64,000 bases of DNA, taken from NCBI GenBank assembly GCA_021014325.1, contig CM037473.1, positions 4,279,501 to 4,343,500 on the forward strand. The letters run 5' to 3'. Source of the stretch: Plazaster borealis (Eukaryota; Echinodermata; Asteroidea; Forcipulatida; Labidiasteridae). Positions 33,640 through 44,157 of the stretch are shown piece by piece. The translations under genes were made by a program, and so were the position numbers. Position 1 is the first letter of the stretch; every line of letters begins with the position of its first letter. Under the pieces are notes generated by a model, which made no database searches, was not told where the DNA came from, and was given only the letters and a program-made list of their open reading frames with translations.

Positions 33640-34940
33640 TTTGCAACATTTTTTTCACAATGAACAATACCAATTGCACTTCTGTCAATACAATTTGGAA
33701 TGCTGGTTAAAGTTTGTTTGTGATAATTTTCATATCACATTGTAGATGTGAAACTGCACTCTCAGGATTAAACAAGAAGGGCACTTTGATATATTAAATA
33801 TAAACAATCCAAGTATACAATATTACTTGTTCATATGTAAACAAATACAATTGGGATGCTGGTGAAAATTTGTTCATGTTAATTTTTGTATCACTTTGTA
33901 GATGTGCAACTGCACTCTCATGAGTGAATAATACGCGCACTTTAAAATATTTAATATAAGCAACCCAAGTAAACATAACATTGTACTTGTCATATGTAAA
34001 CAAATACAATTGGGATTCTGGTGAAAATTTGTTTGTTTTAATTTTTGTATCACATTGTAGATGTGCAACTGCACTCTCATGAGTGAATAATACGCGCACT
34101 TTAAACTATTTAATATAAACAATCCAAGTAAACATAACATTGTACTTGTCATATGTAAATAAATACAATTGGGATTCTGGTGAAAATTTGTTTGTTTTAA
34201 TTTTTGTATCACATTGTAGATGTGCAACTGCACTCTCATGAGTGAATAATACGCGCACTTTAAACTATTTAATATAAACAATCCAAGTAAACATAACATT
34301 GTACTTGTCATATGTAAATAAATACAATTGGGATTCTGGTGAAAATTTGTTTGTTTTAATTTTTGATCACATTGTAGATGTGCAACTGCACTCTCATGGG
34401 TGAATAATACGCGCACTTTGATATATTATTAACTTTAAAAAAATCCCAAGTATAAAACATAATATTACTAATTCATATGTAAATAAATACAATTGGGATG
34501 CTGATGAAAATGAGTTTGTGTTCATTTTTGTATCGCAATGTAGATGTTCAACTGCACTCTCATGAGTGAATAAGTGTATAATACAAATATTTCATATGGG
34601 GAACAAAATACAATTGGGATGCTGGCGAACATTTGTGTTAATTTCTGTTCACAATGTAGATGTTGAACGACACTCTCATGATTGATTAAGTGTATAATAC
34701 AACTATTTCATATGTAAACAAAAAATACAATTGGGTTGCTGGTGAACATTTGTGTTAATTTTTGTATCATAATGTAAATATTCAACTGTACTCTCACTTT
34801 GATATTTATTAATTGTTTAATTAAATGTTTTAAGTATCGGCATATAAGACAATCCAAATAAATAGTAATACTATTATTTCACATGTAAATAAATGCAATC
34901 GGGAATGCTGGTGAAAGTTTGGGTGTGTTCATTTTTGTAT
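33640..34940. repeat. 159-bp satellite array, decaying rightward
   Basis: The marker GATGTGCAACTGCACTCTCA occurs at 33,901, 34,060, 34,219 and 34,377 (periods 159, 159, 158), then in degenerate and shortened units near 34,543, 34,660 and 34,775. Units include AAATACAATTGGGAT-CTGGTG and GAATAATACGCGCACTTT. The 159-bp period is 53 codons, which explains the long repetitive minus-strand frame at 33,874-34,416. It is not a gene. Confidence 0.93.
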
Positions 34941-35216
34941 CACAATGTACATTTGTAGATGGGACTGAATTGAGCGACGGTGGAAAAAAAATGATCTAAC
35001 AGGAACTAGTATGTTAAACTTTCCAGAAGATTATTTTTTGGGGGACACATGATGGAAACATTTCTTTTAGGCAGTTATTTTGGGAGGTCGGATTAGGGCA
35101 GCCGAACACCTCTTGTATTTGTTTGTTGAGGTGTAGCGGTGGTTGTTTGTTTGTTTGTTTGTTTGTTTTTCAAAGTGAAACAGGGTCTACCAGAGGGTAT
35201 TTTTAAGAAAACAACA
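34941..35216. other. Spacer with (TTTG)n tract
   Basis: Contains GCCGAACACCTCTTG, the module also seen near 59,675, and (GTTT)n at 35,138-35,166. No gene. Confidence 0.45.
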
Positions 35217-35220
35217 TTAA

Positions 35221-35607
35221 AGGGATTGTATACGTTTGGTAATTGGAACCCACTGTTTGTTTCAATCCTATTTAGTTGTAGATATATACCATAAAATTAA
35301 CCAGTGAAAATTTCATTTCAAAAGGTGGCAGCGTTTTTGAGATATTGCCGAAAATCTGGAGCGGTTACCGGTATGTCCACGCAAGAATAATCTGCAATTA
35401 GAATACACAATCTGAGAAAGTTACTGTCAGTAACGCAGATATTCAAATTTTGGGGGATAAAAAGTAATATCTTTTTCCATAACCGCAGTACTTCGAAGTG
35501 AAAGGTTTCTCAAAATGCATTATACTATCCAAAGCTTCTGTACTTCTTACCAAGTAAGTTTTTATTGCCATAATTTTCAGAGTCATTACCAAACGTATAC
35601 AGACCCT
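35221..35607. mobile_element. TTAA-flanked MITE family B, copy 1
   Basis: TTAA on both sides (35,217-35,220 and 35,608-35,611). Termini AGGGATTGTATACGTTTGG and complement of CAAACGTATACAGACCCT. Interior is shared with 50,365-50,742 (CATAACCGCAGTACTTCG, CAAAATGCATTATACTATCC). Confidence 0.9.
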
Positions 35608-35611
35608 TTAA

Positions 35612-36021
35612 CTAAGGTAAATAGTTAAATAATTTTAATAGTACTTCGACATGGTCATCAAAAACACAAAAGGTTGGGCACAGCTACATTTTGTATGAAA
35701 ATTGTCAAATTTTAAACCGAATCTACGCGACTTTTCAGATTTTATTTCTTCCAATCAGATCGGTGTGAAAGTTCTTGGTTGCTGATGACCTGGTTTAAAA
35801 ATGCCCGTGACAGAGTACCGGTATGGCAATGCAACAAGAGACAGAATTCCCAATACACCCGTACATTATAGTAGAGCATACTGTGATATACGGAACTGAG
35901 AACTAACAGTCTTTTTAAATTACATATCTGAAGAAGCACCTGCAGCTTTTATTTCACTTCAGTTATTTTCATTTCAAGACATTTATTTCCACTCCAATGG
36001 AAGAAAACAAAATCATCGCCC
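35612..36021. other. Spacer, nothing recognised
   Basis: No exon, repeat or RNA gene recognised on either strand. Confidence 0.35.
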
Positions 36022-36222
36022 GGTGTTTCTGGTTTGAACGGCTGCATATTGCGCCACGGCACCTTGTAAACCATTACATGGTGCTATGTAAAGGAATGAG
36101 TCTCATACTTCAAAACGTAGCTCCGCATACCGTGCAGGAAAACAATACTGAACGCTTTGAGACGCCCATCGGGTGTGATAAAGCGCTATATAAGAACTCA
36201 GTATTAATATTATTATTATAAT
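36022..36222 (+). mobile_element. SINE 3' body and tail (5' truncated)
   Basis: GCGCCACGGCACCTTGTAAACCATTACATGGTGCTAT, TCATACTTCAAAACGT, CGGGTGTGATAAAGCGCTAT and a final (ATT)n match the SINE body at 61,890-62,085. The tRNA-like head is absent. Confidence 0.8.
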
Positions 36223-36630
36223 TAATCTTCAGTTTGTGCTGAAGCTAGCAGAAAGAGCAGCTTTTAATCAGTTTTAAGATCATATGGCTTATAACTCCCT
36301 TTATCCAGTTCATCAGACGTCATATCAGGAAAACCATGGCACTGAAATTATTATTATTACGATAATTGTTTCATTTTTGTTCGTTAGCTTATTCCATTGA
36401 AACAGAATGTATAAATGTATGTTTTTCTTAACACAATAAAACCATGTCATTTGACTTTCAGTTAATGGGAATTTGTTGATTCAATAAAATGACTCGGAAT
36501 GAAATATATTTTTTTCAAAGAATAATGATTAATAGGCACAACATAAAGTGCTTAGAATAATTATGCGATTGAGGACATAGGAACAATAACCGCATAACTC
36601 AAACATTTTTGTTAAACATTATGCACGGAA
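36223..36630. other. Spacer, nothing recognised
   Basis: A+T-rich; no exon or known repeat. Confidence 0.35.
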
Positions 36631-36632
36631 TA

Positions 36633-37322
36633 GACTGTGCAAGTCTCGCGAGTATCGGAACAAGAAAAAACCGTCAAACGAAGAACTGTTTTTTTCTAAA
36701 AATCAAATCTTTGTATTAAATTATATCTAATGACAAACTCTGAACAACAAAAAATACTAATTACATGTTTAAACAATCAGGTTTAGTTTTTATAATAAAT
36801 ACACAAAATAATGTGTTAATTATTATTGAAACAGAATTAAAACTCTGGGACAAGCATGCTTATTTGATCATAACTTTTCAGGAACCCCTTTACGCGGATT
36901 CGCGATGGTCTCACGGGCGTAAAATTAACGCTTGACGCAGTTTATAGAGGACGCTGACGCCTCAACAACCATAGACTGCAATGAAAAGGCTTCCCGTTGC
37001 AATTACAGCATCTGGCGGTTATCATCGCGCATCCAAAACAAGCATTTACATAAGTTTTGTGAACGGAGTTTTTTGCAGTAACCGGAAGCTAAGGTCAAGT
37101 TTAAGTCTCGGGTTTTCTTCGTTATATTGTTGAGTTGATTTTACTTTCATATTTTGTATAACTAAGTATTACATTCCCAACAACATTTACATTTTTCATG
37201 GTCATAAACCACGTTAAACTAAAATAATTGACAAAACAAAATCTTGCCCACGTAAATCTCCATATGGTTAATGGGACCACAATGGTCCCGGAAGTTCAAA
37301 TATGCACGAGACTTGCACAGTC
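36633..37322 (-). mobile_element. TA-flanked MITE, copy 2 (reverse orientation)
   Basis: TA at 36,631-36,632 and 37,323-37,324. Termini GACTGTGCAAGTCTCGCG and its complement. The internal order (TTCCGGGACCATTGTGG near the right end) is reversed relative to copies 1 and 3. Confidence 0.88.
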
Positions 37323-37324
37323 TA

Positions 37325-38160
37325 TACGAAGTAGACTATAATATATCCCCTGCCCCCCAACCGTAAAAGAGTAAGTACCAAAAAAAAAGAAGAAGATTTA
37401 ATTACGACAATGCAGTTGGAGTTTTGTTTAATGAAAAACCAGTTTAAACAGTGATAGTATTGTATTAGGCTTAATCAAAATCTAAAGTACAAACAAGAAG
37501 TACAACGGAAATCGTTCCACTTCAGTTTTACTTTACCAGACTACTGATGTCATCACCCAAAGCCAACACAATGAGACTTACAAACACACTATCTATAAAT
37601 ATAGATTGAAACATAATTAAGCACAAGGATTATTCATTAACTTAATCCCCTGTACAATTATTAATTAAACCGCTATCAGTCATCAGTGATCACTGAAGTC
37701 AACTTATAATATGCGATTAGGCACCAAGGACAATGGGTAAATGTCCAGCCTCACTCTCTCTTTCTCAAAACAACCCCCAACAGACTAAAAACAGATGTAA
37801 CGGCCATTTTGGAATTTGTACCGTTTACGGTATCTACATTTACTGGTAGGTCCTTGTAGATGGCTGTACGGACTTACTCAAGTGATAAAGCGCATGGATG
37901 CGCGAAACGCTTGCTATGAGAAGCAAAAGGACAGGCATCGATTTTGGAAGGTTAGAGCTAATGACACTTTCAGTATGAGGAGCGTTAAATGCAGCAAGGT
38001 GTGAACACCTTTCATACGGTATATTAGACATAAAGTGTGTTGACTGTCAAGACTATCTGATGATGAGGCTTTGGTCTGCAGAGAAGAGACCATTTTTCTA
38101 TACAGTAAATTAAAAACAAAATGATTTTGGCACTCTTTTGCAAGGATACTTTTGTTTCAG
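37325..38160. other. Spacer and probable intron end upstream of receptor 4
   Basis: No exon recognised. The last bases read ACTTTTGTTTCAG (38,148-38,160), a strong 3' splice-site pattern. This suggests that receptor 4 has an upstream non-coding exon somewhere in this stretch. Confidence 0.45.
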
Positions 38161-38454
38161 GAGCAGTGCTAATGGCATAACTAACAGTTTTTGTCAGGAC
38201 AATAATACTTTCAAAGATTTATCGATGTGATGCACTTTTATGCAGTGATGTATTTAAACACAACCATGGAGTCAGAGGAGTGCAGCGCTTTTTATAACAT
38301 CAGCGAGGAGCAGTGCTGATGGCATATAACTAACAGTTTTTGTCAGGACAAGAATACTTTCATAGATTTATCGATGCGATGCACTTTTATGCAGTGATGT
38401 ATTTAAACACAACCATGGCGTTAGAGGAGTGCAGCGCTTCTTATAACATCACTG
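38161..38454 (+). repeat. 147-bp tandem duplication covering the receptor 4 start
   Basis: Copy 1 (38,161-38,307) and copy 2 (38,308-38,454) both carry GAGCAGTGCT, ACAGTTTTTGTCAGGACAA, GCACTTTTATGCAGTG and ACACAACCATGG followed by the receptor N-terminus codons. In copy 1 the frame from ATG at 38,230 (or 38,266, MESEECSAFYNIS) runs into a TGA at 38,317, giving a 29- or 17-residue decoy frame directly upstream of the real start. The copies differ at a handful of bases. Confidence 0.93.
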
Positions 38455-39542
38455 AGAAGACAGTTTCTGGGTGGCTTTTTACTCCAGGTGACACCATCAT
38501 TATTACCGTCATCATACCGATTATCTTGACTCTTGGAGTGATCACCAATTCTACATTTCTCTTTGTCATTTACCGTGTTCCAAAACTGAGATCTGTGACA
38601 AGCATTTACTTGGCACACTTGGCCCTGGCCGATCTTCTATACTTAATTTTGTCAGCGTCCTACCACATTTGGAGGTACGCAGCATCATCCATGATACCCG
38701 ACACCCCTTTTATGAATTCGGCTGGGTGTGGCTGCTTCATTACTGTTACAAATACTGGATATTTTTCATCCATCTCACTGGTAACTAGCATGTCCTTTGA
38801 GAGGTACCTAGCCTTGTGTCATCCCATGAAACATCTGAAAATACGCGGGATGGGGCTAACTCTCACATCGTTGGCAATCTGTTGGCTGGTTGGTTTTGCA
38901 TTTGCTGCACTGACCGTTCTCAGTTCAGCTACTCTCTACACGGATTGCCTACAATGGCCTGATACGGTAGAGTACCTAGGATTCCCTTTGACACGATCAT
39001 ACTGTGGTCCTGTCCAACCCTGGGTGCCATACTACACTTTACCACTCGTGAATGTACCCTGGTTTATCGCAATGGTGGCTAACATCTACATGTACGCACG
39101 CATTGTAACAACATTAAACAAACGCAAGGGTTTCATGGGCAGAATGAACCAACACTCAAAGGCAGTTCAAATTCGGAACCAAGTGGCCAAGATGCTGATT
39201 GTCAATGGAGTAGTATTCTTCATCTGTCAGACACCATATCGAGTTATAAGTCTGACCGCTTGGGTTAGTCTTTTAGCGCAGATTCAAGATCCTTTGAGCA
39301 CAGCCCTCGGGAATGCTGGCGTATGGATATCGAGCCTTCCTCAGTTGAGCAATACTTTCATCAATCCATTCATATATGGAATGATGAGTGCACAGTACAG
39401 AGCAGCATTAATTCAAGTGTTTCAAGGTAAATCAAAGGGAAGACTGAGACATCAGGCTACCACACCAAGAGCGTCAGAGACTACCATTGCAGGCTTCTTA
39501 ATTACCTTACCTAAAAGTGAGACATTTGAAACTAAACTGTGA
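38415..39542 (+). CDS. Rhodopsin-class (class A) GPCR, tandem family member 4
   Basis: A 375-residue intronless receptor. The start at 38,415 has a strong context (ACCATGG) and the family pattern MALEEC. An upstream in-frame ATG at 38,379 would add 12 residues. Layout: NIT glycosylation site at 11-13, Asn45 in TM1, LAHLALAD with Asp73, Cys105, ERY at 129-131, two ECL2 cysteines (CLQWPD and YCGPVQPW), RNQVAKMLIVNGVVFF with Cys-Gln-x-Pro-Tyr in TM6, and NPFIYG in TM7. Oddity: ICL2 reads RGMGLTLTS where the relatives have a basic RxRQRTNRI-type stretch, so several positive charges next to TM4 are gone. A duplicated start region lies just upstream. The tail is Thr/Ser-rich. It is the last member of the plus-strand array. 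Confidence 0.94.
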   Translation: MALEECSASYNITEKTVSGWLFTPGDTIIITVIIPIILTLGVITNSTFLFVIYRVPKLRSVTSIYLAHLALADLLYLILSASYHIWRYAASSMIPDTPFMNSAGCGCFITVTNTGYFSSISLVTSMSFERYLALCHPMKHLKIRGMGLTLTSLAICWLVGFAFAALTVLSSATLYTDCLQWPDTVEYLGFPLTRSYCGPVQPWVPYYTLPLVNVPWFIAMVANIYMYARIVTTLNKRKGFMGRMNQHSKAVQIRNQVAKMLIVNGVVFFICQTPYRVISLTAWVSLLAQIQDPLSTALGNAGVWISSLPQLSNTFINPFIYGMMSAQYRAALIQVFQGKSKGRLRHQATTPRASETTIAGFLITLPKSETFETKL

Positions 39543-39879
39543 CTACTTCAATTTGTCCGGCTCTATTCCATACTCGAAATCCCAGATAATTCTACGACAG
39601 ATTATTAAAACATTTTCCTCAAGTCAGTGCAACGTGTACGGTTAAGCCTGGTTTATACATCAGGCGAATTGTGAAAGAGAAGCGAATTTCCTTGTGTCAC
39701 AATTATTGGGAAAACAACGCGGATTATAGGCCTATACCTGATTATTTGCGTCAGGTTGTTTGCTTTGCATTTGCTTTTGCACCAAGTCTATGCACCGGGG
39801 TTTACTCTTTTTGCAAAGACATACTACATGTATTGGGCAAAAATTGTAAAGATACAATAATGCTCTTTGGTTACGACCA
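39543..39879. other. 3' flank of receptor 4
   Basis: No repeat recognised; runs directly into the 30-bp minisatellite. Confidence 0.4.
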
Positions 39880-41040
39880 TGTTTGAGGTAAACCAAACAG
39901 TTACGACCTTGTCGGAGGTACACAAAACAGTTACGACCTTGTTGGAGGTCAACAAAACAGTTACGACCTTGTTGGAGGTATTTGATGGAGGTACACCAAA
40001 CAGTTACGACCTTGTTGGAGGTATTTGTTGGAGGTATTTGTTGGAGATACACAAAACCGCTTAAAACTTTGTTGGAGGTACACAAAACTGGTACACCCTT
40101 GTTGGAGGTACACGGAATAGTTATGACCTTGTTGGAGGTAAACAAAACAGTCACGACCTTGTTGGAGGTATTTGATGGAGGTACACAAAACAGTTACGAC
40201 CTTGTTGGAGGTATTTGTTGGAGATACACAAAACCGTTAAAACTTTGTTGGGGGTACACAAAACTGGTACACCCTTGTTGGAGGTATACGAAACAGTTAT
40301 GACCTTGGAAGTACACAAAATAGTTACAACCTTGTTAGAGATACACAAAACCGTTATAACCTTGTTGGAGGTACACAAAACCGTTACAACCTTGTTGAAG
40401 GTACACCAAACCGTTACAACCTTGTTGGAGGTACACAAAACCATTATAACCTTGTTGGAGGTACACAAAACCGTTATAACCTTGTTGGACGTACACAAAA
40501 CCGTTATAACCTTGTTGGAGGTACACAAAATCGTTACAACCTTGTTAGAGATACACAAAACCGTTACAACCTTGTTGGAGGTACACGAAAACATTATAAC
40601 CTTGTTGGAGGTACACAAAACCGTTATAACCTTGTTGGACGTACACAAAACCGTTATAACCTTGTTGGAGGTACACAAAATCGTTACAACCTTGTTAGAG
40701 ATACACAAAACCGTTACAACCTTGTTAGAGATACACAAAACCATTATAACCTTGTTAGAGATACACAAAACCGTTATAACCTTGTTGGAGGTACACAAAA
40801 CCGTTATAACCTTGTTGGAGGTACACAAAATCGTTACAACCTTGTTGAAGGTATACACAAAACCGTTAAAACCTTGTTGGAGGTACCCGAAATCGTTACG
40901 ACCTTGTTGGAGGTACACAAAACCGTTAGAACCTTGGTGGAGGTACACAAAACCGTTATAACCTTGGTGGAGGTACACAAAACCGTTACAACCTCGTTGA
41001 AGGTACCCAAAACCGTTACAACCTTGTTGGAGGTATATTA
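39880..41040. repeat. 30-bp minisatellite, ~38 units
   Basis: Unit approximately CCTTGTTGGAGGTACACAAA-ACCGTTATAA, with variants (AGAGATAC for GGAGGTAC, GGTGG for GTTGG) arranged in higher-order blocks, for example the ~120-bp motif repeated at 40,440-40,560 and 40,590-40,710. Because 30 bp equals ten codons, long frames are open on both strands (minus 40,151-40,978, plus 40,215-40,961) without being genes. It lies between receptor 4 and the DEPDC5 exon at 41,283, probably within DEPDC5 intron or 3' DNA. Confidence 0.96.
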
Positions 41041-41282
41041 CACAACAGAACAGTTACGGTCCTAAGACCGGGAGCCCGGGAAGGGGGGGGGGGTGTCAGC
41101 CTAACTGGGAAGTTAACAAATGTTCATGTAAATAACAACGGTACATGTATAAATACTCTTGTAAGGAAATGGACGTCTGCTGAGCACATTCTGGTGGGTG
41201 TGGTCAGATACACCACTCCTGTAGCATACCTTGAATTTCGACTCAAACCTAAACAGAGACAACAACAAAAAAGGGAACTTAC

Positions 41283-41481
41283 CACACGTGTCAAAGTCCC
41301 ACATCTCTGAGCTCATCTGTATGAACATGTACACCATGGCGGTAGCCGAGCGAAACGCAACCCGTGTATCTTCAGTCACTGCACCACACATCACCTTCTC
41401 TCCACGAGCCCATAGTTCGTTGACCTGAGCCCGGATACCGGAGTATTCTATCTTCTGCTGGACGTGGAGGCAGGATCGAAC
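41283..41481 (-). CDS. DEPDC5: DEPDC5/Iml1 N-terminal region, exon C (partial gene)
   Basis: A 199-bp exon (66 codons plus one base). It is bounded by a CTCTCAAG acceptor and a GTAAGTTC donor on the minus strand. It reads [19 protein letters not shown], then [33 protein letters not shown] and SEMWDFDTC. This is clearly the segment of DEPDC5 that follows DQYI-R-DMWRLK. DEPDC5 is the GATOR1 subunit that, with NPRL2 and NPRL3, acts on RagA/B GTPases at the lysosome to restrain mTORC1 when amino acids are low. The reading frame is intact and the phases match exon B at 49,236. I could not find the next coding exon to the left, where minisatellite and GPCR genes on the other strand lie. Confidence 0.93.
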
Positions 41482-41521
41482 CTTGAGAGAGAAATTGAAG
41501 CTTTTTTTATAAATAAATAAT

Positions 41522-41555
<34 letters not shown>

Positions 41556-42403
41556 ACAACAATATAAATATAAATCTGGCTATAAAGATGCTCTGGATGC
41601 TTCACAGTACAAAAACAAATTAATAAAATAAAATTGAAACAAGGCCATTACAAAATCGAAAATCACACTGAATAATAACAATGATAAAAACGGGCATTTT
41701 ATGGAGCGCTTTTCTTACACTGGGTACACAGTGCTTTACAATAACACAGTAGAGGTACATTAAGCGAATAAATAAATAAAGGCACTATTAATGGTAAAGA
41801 CAGTTACTCCTTTAGCATTCAAGTTGTTTCAACCATTGAACAGGAAAGTTTTAAGATGTTTCTTGAAAACTTCCAGTGACTCTGCAGAACGGATTTGACG
41901 AGGGAGCCAACAAACTAAAACATTTTATGAGCAAATAAACACAACATAAATGAATAAAATTAAACAATGAATAAATCTCTCAAAAGCTTGTTTGTTTCCA
42001 TTGTAAATATCCGTCTTTTTTTTCCTGTCAAAGAACATACGAGGAAATCCCCTGATCAGCTGAAAATATACCTTTATCATGCTGCCACCATCTTGATCAT
42101 GTTACCTGTATTCAGTAACAGTCATGGATGCTAATATTCATTGTACAAAAAAGAACCAGACTATTTCTCATTCCAGCCTCGGTTTGGTTACATTGAGTTG
42201 AATGGGAGAAAATCAAGATGGCTGCACCATGAAAAAGGTCTATTTTATGCCTGAAAACATCTGGTCAAATGCTATACTATAAGGTGATACAACAAAACTA
42301 GCTAGCCAGATACAAGAAGACAGTGAATAGCAACCCCTCCCTATCTATACTCTTTGGTGTGCCAGCCTTTTTTAGTACATTTCATAATTAACATCGTGGC
42401 TTG
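41482..42403. other. DEPDC5 intron with (CAA)n microsatellite
   Basis: A (CAA)n-rich tract runs from 41,521 to 41,562. The remainder has A+T-rich sequence and no recognised exon. Confidence 0.5.
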
Positions 42404-42480
42404 AATTTTACACTGGGCCGCATGCCCGAGGCTAGTGTGTCAAGCATTGGGTCAGTAAACTCAAGGCAGGACAAGTTTCT
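42404..42480 (+). repeat. Dispersed repeat GAATTTTACACTGGgCCGCA
   Basis: The block TGAATTTTACACTGG, CCGAGGC-AGTG, CAGTAAACT, GGACAAG also occurs at 61,103-61,160 and at 63,888-63,965. These are short fragments of a common dispersed repeat. Confidence 0.7.
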
Positions 42481-42814
42481 TTCATCGTCTTCCACCTCTA
42501 GGACCCCGGTTCGAATCACGCCGGGGCACCATGAGGATTTGGTTTTCAGTCCCAACCTGATTGCGTGAGTTTTCCCTGGAACAAATCTCTGGGGTTTTCC
42601 TCCCACATCTAAAAAACTTAAACTTGATTCCTTGTCTTCTCTCCCTGGGTTCTTGGTTTGTTTAGTGATTTAGTTCGCTTTTTCTGAGAATCATTGGCTG
42701 CAAAGCCAGAATAAAAAAATAGAAATTTTAAAATGATGACTTTCAATTCAGTCTGATAATTATCTTTCAAATCTGTTAAATTTATAAGTATACCAAATGA
42801 GATCTATCTTTTCT

Positions 42815-43049
42815 TACACTGCAAAAAATTGGGTGTTAAAATTGACACTATGGGTGTTGTCACATAAAAATACCAAAATAGAATCACAATTTACACCAGC
42901 ATAGGGTGCTAAAATAACAGTTAATTTTGCCAAAACAATTACACTGGTGTTATTGTAATACCCTATGATGTTAATTTTGATTCTCCTTATCGGTATCATT
43001 GTAACAGCACCCATGGTGTCAATTTTAACAACACAGTTTTTACAGTGTA
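42815..43049. mobile_element. Fold-back MITE (TGTTAAAATTGACACC family), full copy 2
   Basis: Outer ends ACACTGCAAAAAATTGGG and the complement of TTTTTACAGTGTA. Inverted arms GTGTTAAAATTGACAC on both sides and inner ATAGGGTG/CACCCTAT-like arms. Followed by a (TA)n tract at 43,090-43,108. Confidence 0.82.
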
Positions 43050-43478
43050 GTGACTATTCAAATAAAAAGAGTTTATATATTAAACTGTGCATATATATAT
43101 ATATATATTTTTCATTTTGATTCTGGTGTTGTGAAGTAAAACCATTCTGGTTGAGTAACAATTTTGAGCTGCAAGTTTTATGGTCGTGTGGTTTTACCCC
43201 AATTTGGAGTCGAGCATTTTGTAATTCGTGAATCCAACACTGAGGTTTTTACACCACTCATGCTGATCAGGCATTTCGATTTCGCCAGACATCATCATGC
43301 ATATGTCTTTATGGACAAATAAGATTTAAAACATAATATGTAATGATCCACATGATAAATTAAACACACATGCAGAGAGGTGTGTAATGCAATGATAACT
43401 GAATGGTGTTTACTTTCAAACTCATCAAACTTGTGCTGGGCATGTTGGACGTGGTATGGTCTTTTCACGTATGCAATC

Positions 43479-44157
43479 GACTGTGCAAGTCTCGTGCGTA
43501 TTCGAACTTCCGGGACCATTGTGGTCCCAACCATATGGAGTTTTACGTGTGTGAGATTTTGTTTCGTCAATTATTTTAGTTTAACGTAGTTAATGACCAA
43601 GACAATTATATATATTGTTGGAAATGTGATACTTAGTGATAGAACATATGAAAGTAAAATCGATTCAACAATATACGAAAAAAAACACGAGAATTAAACT
43701 TGACCTCAGCTTCCGGTTACTGCACGAAACTAAGAATTTGTGTCCACCTCCGATCAAAAAACGTATGTAAAGGCTTGTTTTGGATGCGCGATAAGCCTTT
43801 TCATTGCAGTCTATGGTCGTTGAGGCGTTAGTGTCCTATATAGACTGCGTCACGCGTTTATTTTACACCCGTGTTTTAGTTGCACACATTCGGGCGTGGA
43901 TTTACAGAAGTGGTTTCTAAAAAGTTAAGATCAAATAAGCATCCTTGTCCCAGATTTTAATTTTATTTCAATAATAGTTAACCAATTATTTGTGTATTAT
44001 TTAAATGAACTGATTTTATAAAAATTGTAATGAGTATTTTTGTTGTTCAGATTTTTTCTTATGCTATAATTTCAAACAAAGATTTGATTTCAGAATAAAA
44101 ATATTTTCTTCGTTTAACGTGTTTTCTCGTTCCGATACGCGCGAGACTTGCACAGTC
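43479..44157 (+). mobile_element. TA-flanked MITE, copy 3
   Basis: Termini GACTGTGCAAGTCTCGTG and CGCGAGACTTGCACAGTC. The outer bases are TC/TT rather than TA, so the target duplication has decayed. It lacks ~30 bp present near 745-775 in copy 1. Confidence 0.85.

Noticed and set aside
33874..34416. 180-codon minus-strand frame with internal repeats
   Set aside because: It is the 159-bp satellite read through; 159 is divisible by three. No protein features apart from the repeat.
40151..40978. Long open frames (275 codons minus, 248 codons plus) rich in LLEVHKTVIT or NKVITVLCTS repeats
   Set aside because: They arise because the 30-bp minisatellite unit is ten codons long and lacks stops. 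Both strands are open at once, and there is no ATG context, splice signal or family match.
39880..41040. CRISPR-like appearance of a regular 30-bp repeat
   Set aside because: Units are contiguous with no unique spacers, variants are graded, and the DNA is clearly from an animal nucleus.
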